Assembly: GCA_949825065.1 (NCBI GenBank) | Contig: OX463848.1 | Coordinates: forward strand, 24,026,986-24,090,985 | DNA length: 64,000 bases | Direction: 5' to 3' | From: Odontocerum albicorne | Taxonomy: Eukaryota; Arthropoda; Insecta; Trichoptera; Odontoceridae | The notes under the pieces: generated by a model | What the model saw: the letters and a program-made list of their open reading frames with translations, nothing else | What the model was told of the DNA's origin: nothing | Database searches by the model: none | In this document: positions 11,701 through 23,756 of the stretch, one piece after another | Numbering within the stretch: the first letter of the stretch is position 1 | Layout: each line of letters begins with the position of its first letter | Program-made: the position numbers and the translations under genes

Positions 11701-12354
11701 TAATCATGAAAGTGCAACTATTATTTTATATATATATCTATATTTGTACCATATATATTTTTCCTGTTTTGTACATAAATGTTTTTCAGTTTTGATTATG
11801 TATTCAAGTTCTGACGTTATTTAAATTTTGTTTTGTGATAAGTCTTAAAATTTATTTGATTACTGTTTTCATTTGAATCTTGTTTTTTTCTGTATGATTT
11901 GTATTGAATTTTGATTTTTGAAATGTCTGCGGTCATTAAAAATAAAAAAAGAGGGAATTTATTTAAGACTTATTTATAACCAAAAGAATTTATAAAAATT
12001 TCTAATTTTAATTATTTTCAAAACCACTTCTAATTGTAGGTGAGAGTTTCAAACTAATGGACCAACAATGTTATGTAGTCCATTTTAGAGTATGCAGAGA
12101 GAAGAGATTTCAATATTTCTATCCATGCATACAATTCATACATTCTCTTCTATTTCATAATCTTCTTTTCTTCCCTTTTTATTCTCTTCTTGTCAATCAA
12201 TCATCGTAAAACAAAAGGATATTGATGTTTTATAGGAAATATCGACAACTTACATGTACTTATTATTTTAAAACCACCTTTTCAAGCAAAAACTAAACCA
12301 GTGGTGATGGATAAGTGAAGGTTAAAAAAGGCCGATTTAAAAATATGATTTATC
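11701..12354. other. AT-rich intergenic sequence
   Basis: No gene or element is recognised. Confidence 0.4.
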
Positions 12355-12752
12355 ATTAAGTATTTTGGTGCCCACTTTGATGTATGGGAGTGGAACGTGA
12401 ACATGGAAAGACTGAATATTGTAGAAATACGCGTACTGAGAAGAATACATGGGGAGAGAAGAAAGATTTAATGTGAATTTAAGGCTGATGTGTTGAGTAA
12501 GATTTCAAAAAGCACGCTGAGATGGTTTGGGCACAACTAACAAAACAAATATAGTGCAAATGTGAGTGGAAGGCGTAAGAGGAAGACCAAAGAAAGTATG
12601 CTTGGATCAAGTGAATGTTTGGAAATAAGGAAACATAGAAAGTTAGAAAAATCGTAGGACTTGTATGAGAAGGTATATGGATGAAAAAGAGATGAAGGAT
12701 GTGTGTTAAGATAGGAAAGTCTGGAGTTCTGTCTTCCCTGCCTACCCAGTAA
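12355..12752 (+). mobile_element. LINE-A fragment
   Basis: Sense copy of the family C-terminal/3' part: CCCACTTTGATGTATGGGAG, then GAGATGGTTTGGGCACAA (the RWFGH-type stretch), then the tail ending TCTGTCTTCCCTGCCTACCC. Frames are broken. Confidence 0.55.
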
Positions 12753-13094
12753 GTATTTAGTTTTCATATTTTTACTCCATGATTCTATAAAGAAGATTTT
12801 TATGATGCCACAGCCTCATGTAGAAAATTAGCTTGAGAGATGTATTGTACTATAGAAACTGGCAGTGTATACCTCTTTACCTTTACCTCTTTTCTAACTT
12901 CATGACTTCTGGCAACCCAGAAAACAACTGGAAATTTACAGCACTCAAGCAAATGTTTTATATTTACATATATAATATTTTATATTCAAGTTTTGTAACA
13001 AGTTTTTGAAGATAATTATTTTGTTGCAATAGTCTTATCGAATCGCAAAAGTCTCGAGTTTTTGTGGTTCATAATTCAGTACAATTTGACTTTC
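12753..13094. other. AT-rich intergenic sequence
   Basis: No recognised feature. Confidence 0.4.
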
Positions 13095-13280
13095 TTCGTA
13101 CACAATACAACTTTACCATGAGGCAATCTCTTCCAACCAACAGAAAGATGTTAAAAAAGCCTTGACTTTGAAGTGAAAACCAGACTGGAATCCTTTTTAG
13201 AAAAATCTGATTTCTAACGGGAATCAACCCCGCGACCCCCGAGGCGTCTTACTAAGCAGGGCACACACGGATATCGTCTC
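13095..13280 (-). mobile_element. SINE family A, antisense copy
   Basis: Reverse complement shows the decayed tRNA-like head with GCTTAGTAAGACGCCTCGG and a clear B-box-like GGGGTTGATTCCCG. The CCAGTCTGGTTTTCACTTC block and the family 3' CTTCCAACCAAC region (reverse complement GTTGGTTGGAAG) follow. Confidence 0.6.
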
Positions 13281-13563
13281 ATACAATATGAAGATTGCAG
13301 ATGCCAAAATAAACAGTAATTGGCTTATTACTCATTTCACATTATAATTTTGCAGTTTTCCATAAAGATTAAATAGAGTCAAAGTTAGAGTTCAAATTTA
13401 TTATAATTGGTTATTTTGTCAGAGTAACATCTTTTTAATTTTCTTTTATCATCCTTGTCCATCAGGTTGGGCACACAGTGATGTGATTAGTTATTTCCAG
13501 TGACTTCAATTCTCTGCTATAACCAATGTCTCCCCTCACATAATGTCAAAACACATAGCAAGC
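13281..13563. other. AT-rich intergenic sequence
   Basis: No recognised feature. Confidence 0.4.
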
Positions 13564-13830
13564 TCCTTTACCTGATCAATTCATCTCTTCCCCTTCCATC
13601 AAACTCCCGCAAGATAGACTTGGACAATTCCTTTATCTGATCAATTCATATCTTCCCCTTCCGTCAAACTCCCGCAAGATAGACTTGGACAATTCCTTTA
13701 TCTGATCAATTCATATCTTCCCCTTCCGTCAAACTCCCGCAAGATAGACTTGGACAATTCATTTATCTGATCAATTCATCTCTTCCCCTTCCGTCAAACT
13801 CTCTCAAGATAGACTTGGACAATTCCTTTC
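13564..13830. repeat. Minisatellite: four 65-bp units
   Basis: Units start at 13564, 13629, 13694 and 13759, with a few bases of a fifth from 13824. Each contains TCCCGCAAGATAGACTTGG or a close variant. Units differ at only one to a few positions. The 65-bp period is not a multiple of three and no reading frame is conserved, so it is not a protein repeat. Confidence 0.9.
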
Positions 13831-14311
13831 AATATTAATCAACTGCTATCCCATGTATAATGACAACTATTTTTAAATTTTCAATACATTAAATAATTAT
13901 ATGAATCAAAGTAAAACTAATAAAATATTACAATGAATCGCAAACAATATTGTAATCATTTAAAATCTATACAAAGCTAATACAATACGTAATTTTGTTT
14001 TTATTATGTCATCATATATATCATTAGTAAAATGGTGCTATGCAGCTGACAAAAGTTAATAATTTTATAACTAACATTTCTATAAAAAAATATATTGAAA
14101 TGTTTCCATTCCAGTAATAAAACCAGTGAAATGATATAAAATATTAGCAGTAATCTATCAATAATGACATAAGTAAATAAAAAACTTGAATATATTTGTA
14201 AAATAAACATTTTTAAAAGACACCTTTCCATGTTTTTTTTTATATAGCTCTACTTTTGTACACATTTTCAGAAAAAAACATTTACGAAAGTCGAGGACTG
14301 CCTATATAATA
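13831..14311. other. AT-rich sequence sharing a block with repeat R
   Basis: About 14215-14305 resembles 50420-50510 (CCATGTTTTTT, TACTTTTGTACACATTTTCAG), so it is probably part of the same dispersed repeat. The rest is unremarkable. Confidence 0.35.
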
Positions 14312-14903
14312 ACACATCGATCAATAAGTCCCGGGATTAACTACTAAAACAACATTTGTTTGCCAAAATTCTTCTTTATTCATCAACAGTCTCCTTCAAG
14401 AGCAATACATTAATTCCAACGCTTTCCTAACTTTTCTATGCCAGCTGTGTAGAACGATTTATCTTTGGTTTCAAAATAGGCGTTAGTTTCGGCAATCACT
14501 TCTTGAGGGTTTTTTTTGTTTTCTGGTATAACAGCCTCATTTGGACGACCAGAGCATTCAGCATCATTTGTTTCTGTACGACCGCGTTTGAAATCCGCAT
14601 ATCACCGACAAATGGTTGTTTTCGATAGAGCAGAGCCCGGATAACACTTTTCAAGCCATCGCTGAGTTTGAACGGTATTTTTTCCCATTAAAAAGCAATG
14701 TTTTATCCACACACGAAATTCAGTTTTTCCATTGTTTTGAAAATAGCAAAAGTAGTGTCACTAAAACTACTGTAACTCAATGACACAATGTCGTGAAAAT
14801 TTGACACGTAACTTCTAAAGGTTGGTACTAACTGAGAATGGTATGGATTTGTTATTAGAGGCGCCATCTGTTAGTTAGTCCCGGGACTTATTGATCGATG
14901 TGT
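14312..14903 (-). mobile_element. Internally deleted mariner with intact TIRs
   Basis: The ends are inverted repeats reading ACACATCGATCAATAAGTCC and CCGGGA inward from 14312 and from 14903, flanked on both sides by TA (14310-14311 and 14904-14905), the mariner target duplication. Length is 592 bp against about 1.3 kb for a full mariner. On the minus strand the transposase N-terminus (from about 14730) reads MEKTEFRVWIKHCF through the helix-turn-helix start to SGRPNEAV. It is fused after a large deletion to the C-terminus PQEVIAETNAYFETKDKSFY...EKLGKRWN. The whole DD34D catalytic core is missing. Confidence 0.85.
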
Positions 14904-14905
14904 TA

Positions 14906-15339
14906 AATAGCTAAAAATTAAGTTGACACCTCGTATATTATTTTTTTAATTAAAATGAGTTATGTTCATCAAAATTCTAGCACGAAGAAAAGACAGGTGG
15001 AGAGAATTGTCAATTGAGTCAAAACTCACAATGGATACCCAGAATATATGCATGCGTAAATAAAATATGTTGGTGTACTTAACTCAATTAACGAAAATGT
15101 AGACATGATGTCAGCTTACGGCCATCAAAGAAAAAATTGTCATATATTTCAAGTAAAAAAATCGTTATCAGCATTAGAATAATTGTACATCATACCATTA
15201 AGTCATTTCCCTTGCAGGGTCAGCCGAGAAGACGGAGCACCACGTTCTTCTATCGTGATTGACATGTAAACATATGTACATGCGGGGAAGTACCTATTCT
15301 AATGGTCGAAGCCACCACCTTTCTATCTGTACACTCAAC
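14906..15339. other. AT-rich intergenic sequence
   Basis: No gene. A short piece near 15190-15240 (CATACCATTAAGTCATTTCC..GGTCAGC) resembles the antisense 3' end of LINE-A. Confidence 0.35.
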
Positions 15340-15470
15340 TTAGTTATATCTATTTTGCTATATTTTTAATCTGCCAATAATAGTGGGTTTGAATCCTGAG
15401 TTAGAGCACCCTTGGTCTGCTCTCTAGGCAGCACAATACATTTTGTTTTACTATTATTATTACGCATTTT
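15340..15470 (+). mobile_element. CR1/L2-like LINE 3' tail
   Basis: Shares TAGTGGGTTTGAATCCTGAG, AGCACCCTTGG and CTCTCTAGGCAGCAC-type blocks with the tails at 20060-20140 and 31610-31700. Only the tail is present. Confidence 0.45.
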
Positions 15471-15599
15471 ATTTCCGTGCATCTTATACAGCTACTGCGG
15501 TTTCTCCGACTCTTATATTTCTTTATTATCAAATTTCAAGTACTTGGTTTAATCCAATCTGGCACTCGCTCATTTACACGTGCCTCTCACACGTTGTAG

Positions 15600-15905
15600 A
15601 TTTTTTTTTAATCCACTTTGCCCGGATTTCTCCTGTTACACAAAGAGAGTCTGCTTCTAGAGTTAGCTTCTTCGTTAGGAAGAAAATCAGCCAGGATTCT
15701 TCTCATACTGCTAGACGGTAGTGAGAATATATCCACAGTGTCATTCAGTTGGTTCAATATCTCTATACCACGCGTGACTGAGTATTTAGCCATGATATTC
15801 ATTCTATAAGTTGGTATGTAGAACAGAGGGTGATTCCTTGCACTGCTATATTTATTAGGTACATATAAACTTGGTGCTTCTAGAATCGCGGGACAGTTAA
15901 CAGAC
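15600..15905 (-). mobile_element. Non-LTR retrotransposon ORF2 C-terminal fragment
   Basis: The minus-strand open frame (99 codons) contains RNHPLFYIPTYRMNIMAKYS, then EILNQLNDTVDIF and SSSMRRILADFL. This is the usual closing segment of jockey/R1-like ORF2 proteins. It ends at a stop at 15608-15610 and is not linked to the catalytic palm. It is a 5'-truncated relic. Confidence 0.5.
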
Positions 15906-16864
15906 AATTATCAATGTTTCGTAATGAAAAAAACACTGAATATCTCAAACGTGATGGTTTTTAAATTTATTTTACAGTTAGCTCTTGATCATTCTGTTGA
16001 AACAATATCCTTAGATATATTTATGATTATTTACACTGTGACATTGGAAGCGGATGATCAGTGTATGTAAACTATTACAAAATGTATATATTCACTAAAT
16101 TAATCAGTAAATGTGTACTACAGTGTTATCTGTTCATATTCACTATTGAAAGTGTACCTCCACTGCTGGGTATTAGTTAACATTCTGGTATATGAAAATT
16201 CAAAGTGTTTTAATCATTTGAGCTATTTATATTAATACATATTTCTAAAAACTGCCCTCACAGTTTGTTTTCAACAACCAATAAATAAAAATGTTTTTTT
16301 ATCATTTTATGTTAAATTTACTTTTCCCACCCTGGTTAGAAAAGGTTAACAAACAAGAGAGGATATACAATCAATATTGATTGTAAATGTAATATTTTCA
16401 AATGAACAATTTCTTCTACATTCATTAATTACTTTAGTGAAGGTTTCAGTAGTAATAGTTTACATTAGTTGTAGAATCCACTTCCACTAATACCTACTCT
16501 AAATATCCTAATGTGGCAATCTACCTAATGTTTTGAGTACCCCTGCTACAAACCATAAACCTGTTTTGTAATTGGTCTTAAAATTAAAAAACCAACAAAA
16601 AACTTGATTAATAATCCTAACTTTTTTTTAAAATTTGGATGATTTTTTCCTTTACTAATTGTTAACAGTGAACATAGGATATTATTTTTTTAAATAAACA
16701 ACCATTAAGAAATCCTAATACTCAAAGGTAAGTTTAATACCAGTATAATGGCAGACATTTGATCAAGGAGTGGTCAAACTAAGCAAATATACCATCTCAA
16801 AATAATATTGATTACATCCATTAACTATAAGTTTCCGGGAATTTCATATATATGATACATACCA
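15906..16864. other. AT-rich intergenic sequence
   Basis: I see no coding region, tRNA-like box or terminal repeat here. Confidence 0.45.
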
Positions 16865-17475
16865 GCAAGTCATCTCCCATTTAGGAAAGTCACAGAGAAT
16901 AGACAACCATGATTTTTTATCCATGCTCAAAGTTCTCGCCTCATCTACATCCATAAATCTCGTCATACATGCTCCTATTTTCTCTAACTAACTTTGTCCT
17001 CAATTGCTATTTCTTCTCGGTTTACTTCTTCCTCCATTCATTTCAGACATATACGAGTATATTTGTTTCTTACCAAACTCAATGTGTGGCCAAATCATTT
17101 CAAGAATGCTTTCTTAATTCTACTTATAAAATCCTTATCTAACAAATACTTATCCTATATCTGATCATTTTTACTCAATCAAACATTGTACAATAATACC
17201 GGATATTCTACACAAGGTGCGCATTTCTACCAGATTTATTCTACTTTTTTCACTAGCTTTCAATGCTCAGGCCGTTTCCATACATCAAAACTAGCACAAG
17301 CACACAAACATTTTTGAAGATTTTGTGATTGATTTATTAATAAAAACAGTACTAAGTGCAGAATTGACCTTGTTATTTGCAGCAACACACTTTTCAACAT
17401 CTTTCTCTACCTTACCATCTCTTGAAAAGATGCTCCCCATATAGCAAAAATTGTTATTTTCATTATTCACCCATA
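16865..17475 (-). mobile_element. LINE-A fragment with readable RT C-terminal piece
   Basis: The minus-strand frame near 17460-17300 reads MGSIFSRDGKVEKDVEKCVA, the same block as at 23760 in the sense copy, and is followed antisense by the family 3' tail. A SINE A 3' end abuts it at about 17470. Confidence 0.55.
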
Positions 17476-17545
17476 CATTGTTGGAAGAGATTGCCGCCTG
17501 GCAATAAGCCCGCCAGATTGTATTTGCAATAAAAGTAAATAAATA
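17470..17545 (+). mobile_element. SINE A 3' fragment
   Basis: Only the GTTGGAAGAGATTGCCGCCTG..CAATAAGCCCGCCAG block and the start of the tail are present. Confidence 0.45.
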
Positions 17546-18830
17546 CATTGCAATTACTTATAGAATTACCTTTTTCAACAACCTTCTTTGAATTTACTTA
17601 TGACTGATCGTTCTGACTTTTGATTTATCAATATTCTACCATAAAGCTGGGATTTGCTTTGAAAATACGCAAACTGATAAAAAAAATGCTGACTATATAT
17701 GATCCTGATAACAGTAATGAATGATTCACTAATATTGTGACATCATAAATTAAGATAACTAATTGTATTGGTATTTTATAGATAATTGAGTTGGTAGAAT
17801 AAATGCAAATCAACTCAACTGTCAAAAAAATTATAAGGAATCTCACTTGATTGTGATGAAATTAAAATATCATAGCTCTTAAATTATACAGTAGTATTTA
17901 TAGTATTCACATTTATTACGCAAAATTCATATTCCTGAGAGGTAATATTTTTCATATCAATAAGCAATTCTCTAATGTGCAGTTCCTTGCATCCAGAAAT
18001 GATATCACATTCCTGTGAGAAATTGGTGATTTTTGTAATGTCACACCTTCTAATATAATATATGTAACAAGGTGGCTCGGCTCTATGACGGGGGGGAAAC
18101 CAGTAATGAAGAGCTTATGGTGGTCTCCATATAGGCATGTGAGTGAATAACTGACGTAAATAAAGATAGTGTGATGTGAATTTGTTGATGTGGTTGAAAT
18201 TATGTACATGATAACTTGGTATTTAAGTATGTACAAAATTGTAAATGCAGAGTATGAATGTTTGTGCTGAATATTTTAGTATTTAGGACAAATATATGAA
18301 ATTAGTGATTAAGGAATGAGATCACTTAGTCACAGGTCTTACTTAGTCAAGTAGTTCTCTATATTCACAAAAAGGTGGTTTTTTTTGCATTATTATGTAC
18401 TTGTATTATACGGTTTGTCTTTCCATTAAAACTATACATTATAAATTGTAAATGTTGTGGATAATGAAAAAAAATTAAATTTATGGTAAAAAGAAAAACA
18501 ATTTTCGGATATTTATAAATTGATGATTAGGACTATTGAAGAGGATGATAGGGTAATTGCATGAAAAATTATTGCTAACCCAAGTCTCCTACAGAAAAAT
18601 AAATAAAATAGTAAGTCTTGTAAATGATATGAGTCTTTAAGACTAGAGCAGAATATAATGTTAGAAAATTGATAGAAATTCACAGAAAATATTGAAAAGT
18701 CCATTTGTTTACATAAATCATGCGTAGCTTTGTGAAAATCCATAATTTATGATATATAATTTAAATATAAAACACAACTCTGTTTTTTTTTCAATATATT
18801 TTTTAGCATATCACAGTATGATGATGTGAG
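17546..18830. other. AT-rich intergenic sequence
   Basis: No gene or element is recognised. A run of seven G occurs at about 18091. Confidence 0.45.
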
Positions 18831-18832
18831 TT

Positions 18833-18870
18833 AGACACACACACCCACACACAGACACACATAAACACTC
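18833..18870. repeat. Imperfect AC-rich microsatellite
   Basis: About 38 bp of ACACAC with interruptions (CCCACACACAGACACACATA). Confidence 0.8.
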
Positions 18871-18874
18871 TTCT

Positions 18875-19235
18875 TCATCTTACTTAACACTTCAGCCTTA
18901 AGTTCACATTCATCCCTTATCACTTCTTTCCATATTTTGTCATACATTGTCACTCCATGTATTCTCCTCAATGTACACATTTTTAAAACATTTATTTCTA
19001 TCAGTATCAAGTAAAAGTTGGCACCAAAATACTCTAGTGGACTATCATTTTAGTAGATTTTGATACTGTCCACTTCGAGTATATATGTTTTAGTGCCTCA
19101 TTAATTTTGTTTCCTATCGCTACATGCACATACTAGCCAAATAGCACAATTCCTCAACTTGCTCTAATCTTTCATTATTCACTCATATATTGCATTTACT
19201 TTTCCTTTCACACTTTTCTATCACCATAACTTTGG
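18875..19235 (-). mobile_element. LINE-A fragment, antisense
   Basis: Shares CTTCATCTTACTTAACACTTCAGCC..AAGTTCACATTCATCCCTTA and CACTCCATGTATTCTCCTCA blocks with 41100-41250. No frame is open through it. Confidence 0.5.
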
Positions 19236-19539
19236 ATTGATATATTTTAATACATACCTATTGAAAAGGGTTGTGGTTAAAAGGGTTAATACAAAATTTA
19301 TTGTAATTATTCTAAAATCAATCCATTATTTTTTTAAGAAAATTTGTTTATATGGTATGTTGGGTACGATGGCAAAAAATATTTTACATATTTTTCAATT
19401 GGCTTTAATGGAGATAGGGAGTTCTGATAATATTGTAGTTAAATATCATTAATGACAATGCAGAAAAAATCTTCATAAGTCAGTGGTATACTCATACAAC
19501 AAATCATTTATATAATACATTCAGATAATATATAATCAT

Positions 19540-20150
19540 ACTCATAAAAATTATCATTACAAGGAAAATAAAAACTCTTATTAATTCATTTGCTGTGTCG
19601 CGTCTCTATTATTGTAACTCTATTTATTTATTTTTCTGATTCACAAATTTCTAGTCTGTTAGTTGTAAATATTGCCATATTGATCCGTTTATAAAAAGTC
19701 TACACTGGCTTACGTGATGCGAATGGATTGATTTCAAACATTGTCTCTTTGTATTCAAGTCCCGTAATGGAATGTCTCCATTGTGTCTTTTGAATCTGTG
19801 TCTGAAGAATGTTCTTTCGGAGAGAAGTGAAACATTAAGGTTGATTTCTTTTTCATTTAATAAATTGGTTGTTCCAAATCAATCCAATAGAGCGGGGGGG
19901 GGGGGGGGGTTTATGAGAGATTTTGCCGTTGGTAGTCCTATGTGGTGCGGAATGGTCTATCAGAGGTTGTATGGTCTATCGTATGGGTTGAATGTGTAGC
20001 TTTAGAAAGCATTTAAAGACAATATTTTTATGGAGGTCTTATCAAAATTTATAAGTGGGTTCGAATCCTGAGTTTGAACGCCCTTGAGGAGAGTTTGCTC
20101 TCTAAATGGCACTATTTAAACTGTCCTTTTATTATTAGTATTACTCCCAA
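19540..20150 (+). mobile_element. CR1/L2-like LINE C-terminal fragment and tail
   Basis: Sense copy of the element seen antisense at 7560-8330. It contains, in shifted frames, the CLFVFKSRNGMSPL-type stretch (about 19740), the RLISFSFNKLVVPNQSN stretch (about 19835-19890), the terminal CGMVYQ block and the tail GTGGGTTCGAATCCTGAG...GCCCTTGAGGAGAGTTTGC. A run of 16 G interrupts it at 19894-19909. It is a pseudogene. Confidence 0.6.
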
Positions 20151-20364
20151 GCGGAAACCAATTTAAAATGCAAGATGGGTGACAAAGTCCACCTTTCTCA
20201 GCCTTTTTTTTTTTTCAAAACTTATAATTCAATGCATAATTTTTCTTCAAAATTGCTCAGCCTTTTTTAGTCCATATTAAAATTATTCATATACCTAGAA
20301 TTTACCGGATTATTTGATATTTTTAACATTAATATATTCATATTTCATCAGTCAATAGTTTTCA

Positions 20365-20515
20365 CACACACAAAGACTTGGTTCGATCCCCGCTGGAACC
20401 CAGATTTTTTTAATAGGATTCCAGTCTGGTTAACACTTAGGGCCTATAAAAACATATTTCTGGTTGGTTGGAAGAGATTGCCACATGGCAATAAACTCGC
20501 CAGGATTTTTTTTTT
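20365..20515 (+). mobile_element. SINE A, 5'-truncated
   Basis: Contains the B-box GGTTCGATCCCCGCTGGAAC, then GGATTCCAGTCTGGTTAACA and TGGTTGGTTGGAAGAG..GCAATAAACTCGCCAGG. The A-box half is missing. Confidence 0.6.
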
Positions 20516-20914
20516 AAAAAAAGACTAGGATTTGAAGAAAACAAGTACAGAAATCAATGTGGTGAAATTTTACACTTATGATATTTTCAGGCACTTTGAG
20601 CCAGAAAGGATCAATGAACAAAGTAACTCAATAACTGCATTAATTCTGTTATGAAGTTTAAAAAGTGTCATTAAGGTTTCTAATCTGGCACTCAAGAAGA
20701 AATCTATTCCATGGGTCTGCATATACGAATTTAGACTAATCTAGATAAGCAGGTTTATTTGTTTGATACACCACAACAAGCCAGTTACAATTTCCAGACA
20801 TACATTATCCAAAAATTCTTAATTTTTATACACTCATCGAATTGTGCTTGATTCTAAAATAAAGTTAAAGGAAGCATTGAAAACTAGTTACAGATTATTT
20901 GATCCAGTTATAAA
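20516..20914. other. AT-rich intergenic sequence
   Basis: No recognised feature. Confidence 0.4.
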
Positions 20915-21985
20915 TTTTTTATATATACATACCATCAGTTAAAATTTCTTCAACTATCTTCTTTCCTTGGTCTACCTCTTCCTCCATTCATTTCAGACAT
21001 ATATATTTGTTTTACACAAAAATAGAAATAATTCCGTCAGTTTGTGTTATACACAATGAAAATGTAATATGTACAATAAAATCATAAATTGATGTTAGGT
21101 TTCAATCAATGGAAAAGTTGGCAGAAAAAAGCACAAAACAATGTATTGTACAAAATAATTTTCAATTGCTAAATGTAAGGAAAAAAATGTCAGACATCAA
21201 CTATAAGAGTCTGAAGGTCAGCCATGCATTAAATATTATATAATTTCAACATGTGGCAGAACACGGTTGAAAGCTATGAATAAAATATATGGTAAAATTA
21301 AAATGATACATTTCCTTTTTAGATTAGGCAGAGAGGACAGAGCGCTAAACTTTCCTATCATAATATACTTCCTTTGTCTCATCCAGATCCATACAACTTC
21401 TCATAGAGCTCTTTATGTTTATCTTATTCTTACCTTTCCTTCTTTCAAAATTTCATTTATTTGGTCCAACCATGCTTTCTTCGGTTATCTTCTACCACAA
21501 TTCCCACTTATGCTTGTATTATAAATTTGTTAAGTCAGTCTTTCGTCATTAATAGTTTCATCATGTCCAAACCACCTCAATATGCTATTTTTTATTCAAC
21601 TTAACACATAATTTTTTCCCTTACATCCTTAATAATTACATTTTTTATTCTGTGACACATCAAACCACCACATATTCTTATCAGTGCATGCATTATTACT
21701 GCATTTACTCAACATTTTTCATCAATTTTCCATATTCACGTTTCACTCCCATACATCAATGTTGGCACTTATACGCTGTTGTGAACCATAATTTTAGTAG
21801 GTCTTAATATTACTTAGTTTGAATGTCTTTTAGCGTCCCATTGAGTTTGTTTCCTATTGCAACTTGACATTCAACATCTTTTTCCCACCTTTCAGTTGTC
21901 TGAGAACATACTTCCCAAATAGCAGAATTCTTCAACTCGTTCTAATTGTTCATTGTTCACCCAAATATAGCACATACATAGACTT
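20915..21985 (-). mobile_element. LINE-A fragment(s), antisense, interrupted
   Basis: Family sequence at about 20915-21005 and again at about 21290-21985 (GAGAGGACAGAGCGC..., AACCACCTCAATATGC..., CGTTTCACTCCCATACATCA). The intervening roughly 280 bp are not recognised. The plus-strand 85-codon frame at 21267 is an antisense shadow. Confidence 0.5.
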
Positions 21986-22925
21986 ACCATATATCCAAGA
22001 TATGACTAGTTGGTGACAATGTCAAATGTATGTAAGTAGGAATACTACGCACAGTTTAACAAAATAAGCAGCATAATAATTAAAAGTCTATCTTATTAGA
22101 CTATCAGCTCTTGTAAACAATATATTTTCCCTTTGTGATATTTAAATAATATATCCTTTGAGACATCTAGGTAAACAAGCTTATCATTTTCTAAGTAAAA
22201 TAATTACAAACTGCATAAAGCAAATACCAAAATAAAAGGTTTCATCAATGAATAAATAAAGGTGAAAAGACAAAGGTGGGAGATAACCCTACCCCTATTT
22301 ATTAGTGTACAGTAATCACCTGCCCACAATCACCAAAACACATAATGTAAAGTGCAACAAAAAATGTGCTCATAATTTTTTTCCACGTCAAGAGCATCGT
22401 TCACCGAATATTTGTTCTTTCCAGCAGTACGGTGAATTCCGACTTTCAGTGTGGCGTTTTGAGGCACTTGAGAGATGTGCGTATTAAAAAGACCGCAACT
22501 ATAATTGGCTGTTGTGTCACCACAACATTCCCGCGTTTACTTCCATCAAGATGACGCAGTTTTTGACAGAAAACAATATTGCGGTCATCTGTACTTGATA
22601 TATATCTGTCAATGTTGATACTAATACGCTATTATATATATCTTAAATATACTAGATTCTTTTTATGTATATATATATATCATAAGTCAAATTATGACTA
22701 GAATTTCTACAAATACTAAATACTATCATTACTAAACCACTTGTTAGTCATGCTTGACATCACAAAGAAGTAAAACAGGATTTAATGCATTCATACCATG
22801 AATCATAGAGGGTAAACATTGTAATTTCCGAAAAGCTTTTAAATGCAAACATATTTCAGCCAGCAAATAATATTACAGAGGGAATGGATTATCATGATGA
22901 TTATAAAAATATGACTTATGTACAT
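21986..22925. other. Gene-free stretch with a slightly GC-richer patch
   Basis: No gene is recognised. About 22375-22570 is more GC-rich than its surroundings and has overlapping 60-codon frames, but no motif or splice context I can name. A TA microsatellite is at about 22665-22682. Confidence 0.35.
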
Positions 22926-22927
22926 AG

Positions 22928-23005
22928 TGATGTGGTCAGCTTAGTGGTTAATAGGTTTGTTTACCAACCAGAGATATTGGGTTTTATTCCCAGTTGTATA
23001 ACTTT
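22928..23005 (+). mobile_element. SINE tRNA-like head, tentative
   Basis: A-box-like TGGTCAGCTTAGTGGTTAA and B-box-like GGGTTTTATTCCCAG are spaced as in the SINE A copies. The downstream body is not recognisable. Confidence 0.4.
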
Positions 23006-23756
23006 GAGTTCTTTTTTACTGGAAATTATTATTATCCTTCTATGAAATTATTACATATATAACAACATAAATTCGTCAAGAGCAGAAACATTGTACTATA
23101 CATGTTCAATATGTTGTTTTTTTTTCATACTAACATATCATCTGTGTTTTCATTCTGAAATTTACATAAGGCACCACTTCAAAAATTCAGATGGACATTA
23201 TGGTGATTCTATAATCTATCTGGAAGATGAATATGATCAAAAGGTTAAAAAAATTATTAAAACAATATTTTTTTTTAAATGTGTTAAAAGATTATGGTTT
23301 ATTCTTTGTGGAAGTGATGTCAGAATGTCTCATATATTCAAGGAAATCAACATTTTTTTCTTGGATGAAACTATTGAAGAGATTATTGACACCGCACCGC
23401 ATTAACATATTATTTTCCTTATTTTATTTCATGAATACACGCATATTTCTCAACTTTCCTACATAATTGGTTCTTGAAAATGTGTAGAAAAGTAAATATA
23501 CAGCAATAAATCATGAAAAAACATAGGAAAACTTGTAAACTGTTGGATAAATAGATTTTTTAACAAATAATTTTTATAAACTCACACATATATTTCCTAT
23601 TCATTATTGGTATTCCTATTTTAAACACACTTTCATACCTCATTTCACCAGAATTTACTTAGTGGCGCCTATGAGCTTCCTTTTTTAAATTCAAGTGCTA
23701 AGTGTTCTTGGGGTGATATCTTATAAAAAACAGCAATATACAAATAATATATACAA
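23006..23756. other. AT-rich sequence without recognised gene
   Basis: A 104-codon open frame (23091-23405) is rich in F/I/K codons, as expected of random AT-rich sequence. It shows no domain I know. Confidence 0.35.

Noticed and set aside
13564..13830. CRISPR-like array
   Set aside because: The 65-bp units abut directly without spacers and the DNA is eukaryotic; it is a minisatellite.
15443..15721. 92-codon plus-strand frame
   Set aside because: Shadow of the minus-strand LINE C-terminal fragment and of a LINE tail.
23091..23405. 104-codon open frame
   Set aside because: Composition is that of random AT-rich DNA (F/I/K/Y runs); no domain, splice context or similarity noticed.
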